Of a DNA stretch of 5,900 nt, positions 5,763-5,900 are shown one piece after another. A program made the position numbers and the translations under genes. The stretch spans positions 1 to 5,900 of the forward strand of contig JAFZCF010000056.1 in NCBI GenBank assembly GCA_017552165.1, written 5' to 3'. The notes under the pieces were generated by a model. The model was not told the origin of the DNA. It did no database searches and saw only the letters and a list, made by a program, of their open reading frames with translations. Origin of the DNA: Clostridia bacterium (GTDB lineage: Bacteria; Bacillota_A; Clostridia; Oscillospirales; CAG-272). How positions within the stretch are numbered: the first letter of the stretch is position 1; the number at the start of each line of letters is the position of its first letter.

Positions 5763-5900
5763 GTGAAATTCATCAACGGAGTTAAATACGTGAAGCTCCT
5801 CGGCCGCGATTTTCTCGTGGCGGGGCGCGCGGCTTACGGCAAAGTGCCGGACGCCGTGATGCTGACCGGGGAGTCCGCCGTGCTCGCCGAGGCGGCTCTG
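5763..5900 (+). CDS. Start of a small protein, possibly PqqD-like (partial)
   Basis: A frame is open from GTG 5763 to the window edge (46 codons), starting one nt after the greA stop. The sequence VKFINGVKYVKLLGRDFLVA, then a loop, then VMLTGESAVLAEAAL, resembles the N-terminal half of PqqD-family peptide chaperones as I remember them (a short beta-hairpin ending in a hydrophobic V-x-P-like strand, then L-N-x-T-(G/A) and a helix). PqqD-type proteins bind RiPP precursor peptides or partner with radical SAM enzymes. The match is loose, and the gene is cut at the edge. An alternative start is GTG 5790, which has GGAG at 5778-5781 with 8-nt spacing; I kept 5763 because its length fits a PqqD N terminus. 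Confidence 0.5.
   Translation, partial: MKFINGVKYVKLLGRDFLVAGRAAYGKVPDAVMLTGESAVLAEAAL

Overview
The window is a GC-rich stretch of bacterial chromosome, with all supported genes on the + strand and packed tightly. It reads as a housekeeping segment of a Firmicutes genome, most likely an uncultured gut-type Clostridia (Oscillospirales/Christensenellales-like). That placement rests on protein flavour, heavy use of AUA and AGG codons despite high GC, and a palindromic intergenic element of a type I recall from gut Clostridia contigs. No database search was possible, so the taxonomy is an inference.

Layout: (1) 1-198, the 3' end of a type IIA topoisomerase A subunit, best read as gyrA. (2) 208-1737, a complete ComM/YifB-type AAA+ ATPase, in the same frame as gyrA and only three sense codons beyond its stop. 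(3) 1738-2013, the only real intergenic gap. It holds a weak terminator-like hairpin and a MITE-like inverted-repeat element built from nested palindromes, with a third partial copy of its right end just downstream. (4) 2014-2727, a family 2 glycosyltransferase of the ALG5/DPM1 type. (5) 2724-5018, overlapping it by 4 bp, one open frame of 764 codons that joins a complete tRNA-guanine transglycosylase (tgt) to a complete NahK-like sugar kinase of the aminoglycoside-phosphotransferase fold. (6) 5008-5247, a two-helix small membrane protein. (7) 5258-5761, a GreA-type transcript cleavage factor. (8) From 5763 to the window edge, the start of a small protein that weakly resembles PqqD.

Genes 4 to 8 have overlaps or gaps of 10 bp or less and probably form one operon with translational coupling. 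Their roles (queuosine tRNA modification, sugar transfer, sugar phosphorylation, transcription elongation) do not form one obvious pathway, so the grouping looks like a housekeeping operon.

The most interesting point is the Tgt-kinase junction. The kinase part begins with its own ATG (3918) and a well-placed Shine-Dalgarno sequence. A run of six A lies just upstream (3897-3902). In the -1 frame after that run, the upstream gene would stop at TGA 3923-3925, giving an 8-bp overlap with the kinase ATG. This could be a true bifunctional fusion, a natural or artefactual 1-nt indel joining two ancestrally separate genes, or a site where slippage yields both forms. I found no CRISPR array, rRNA, tRNA, phage gene or transposase.
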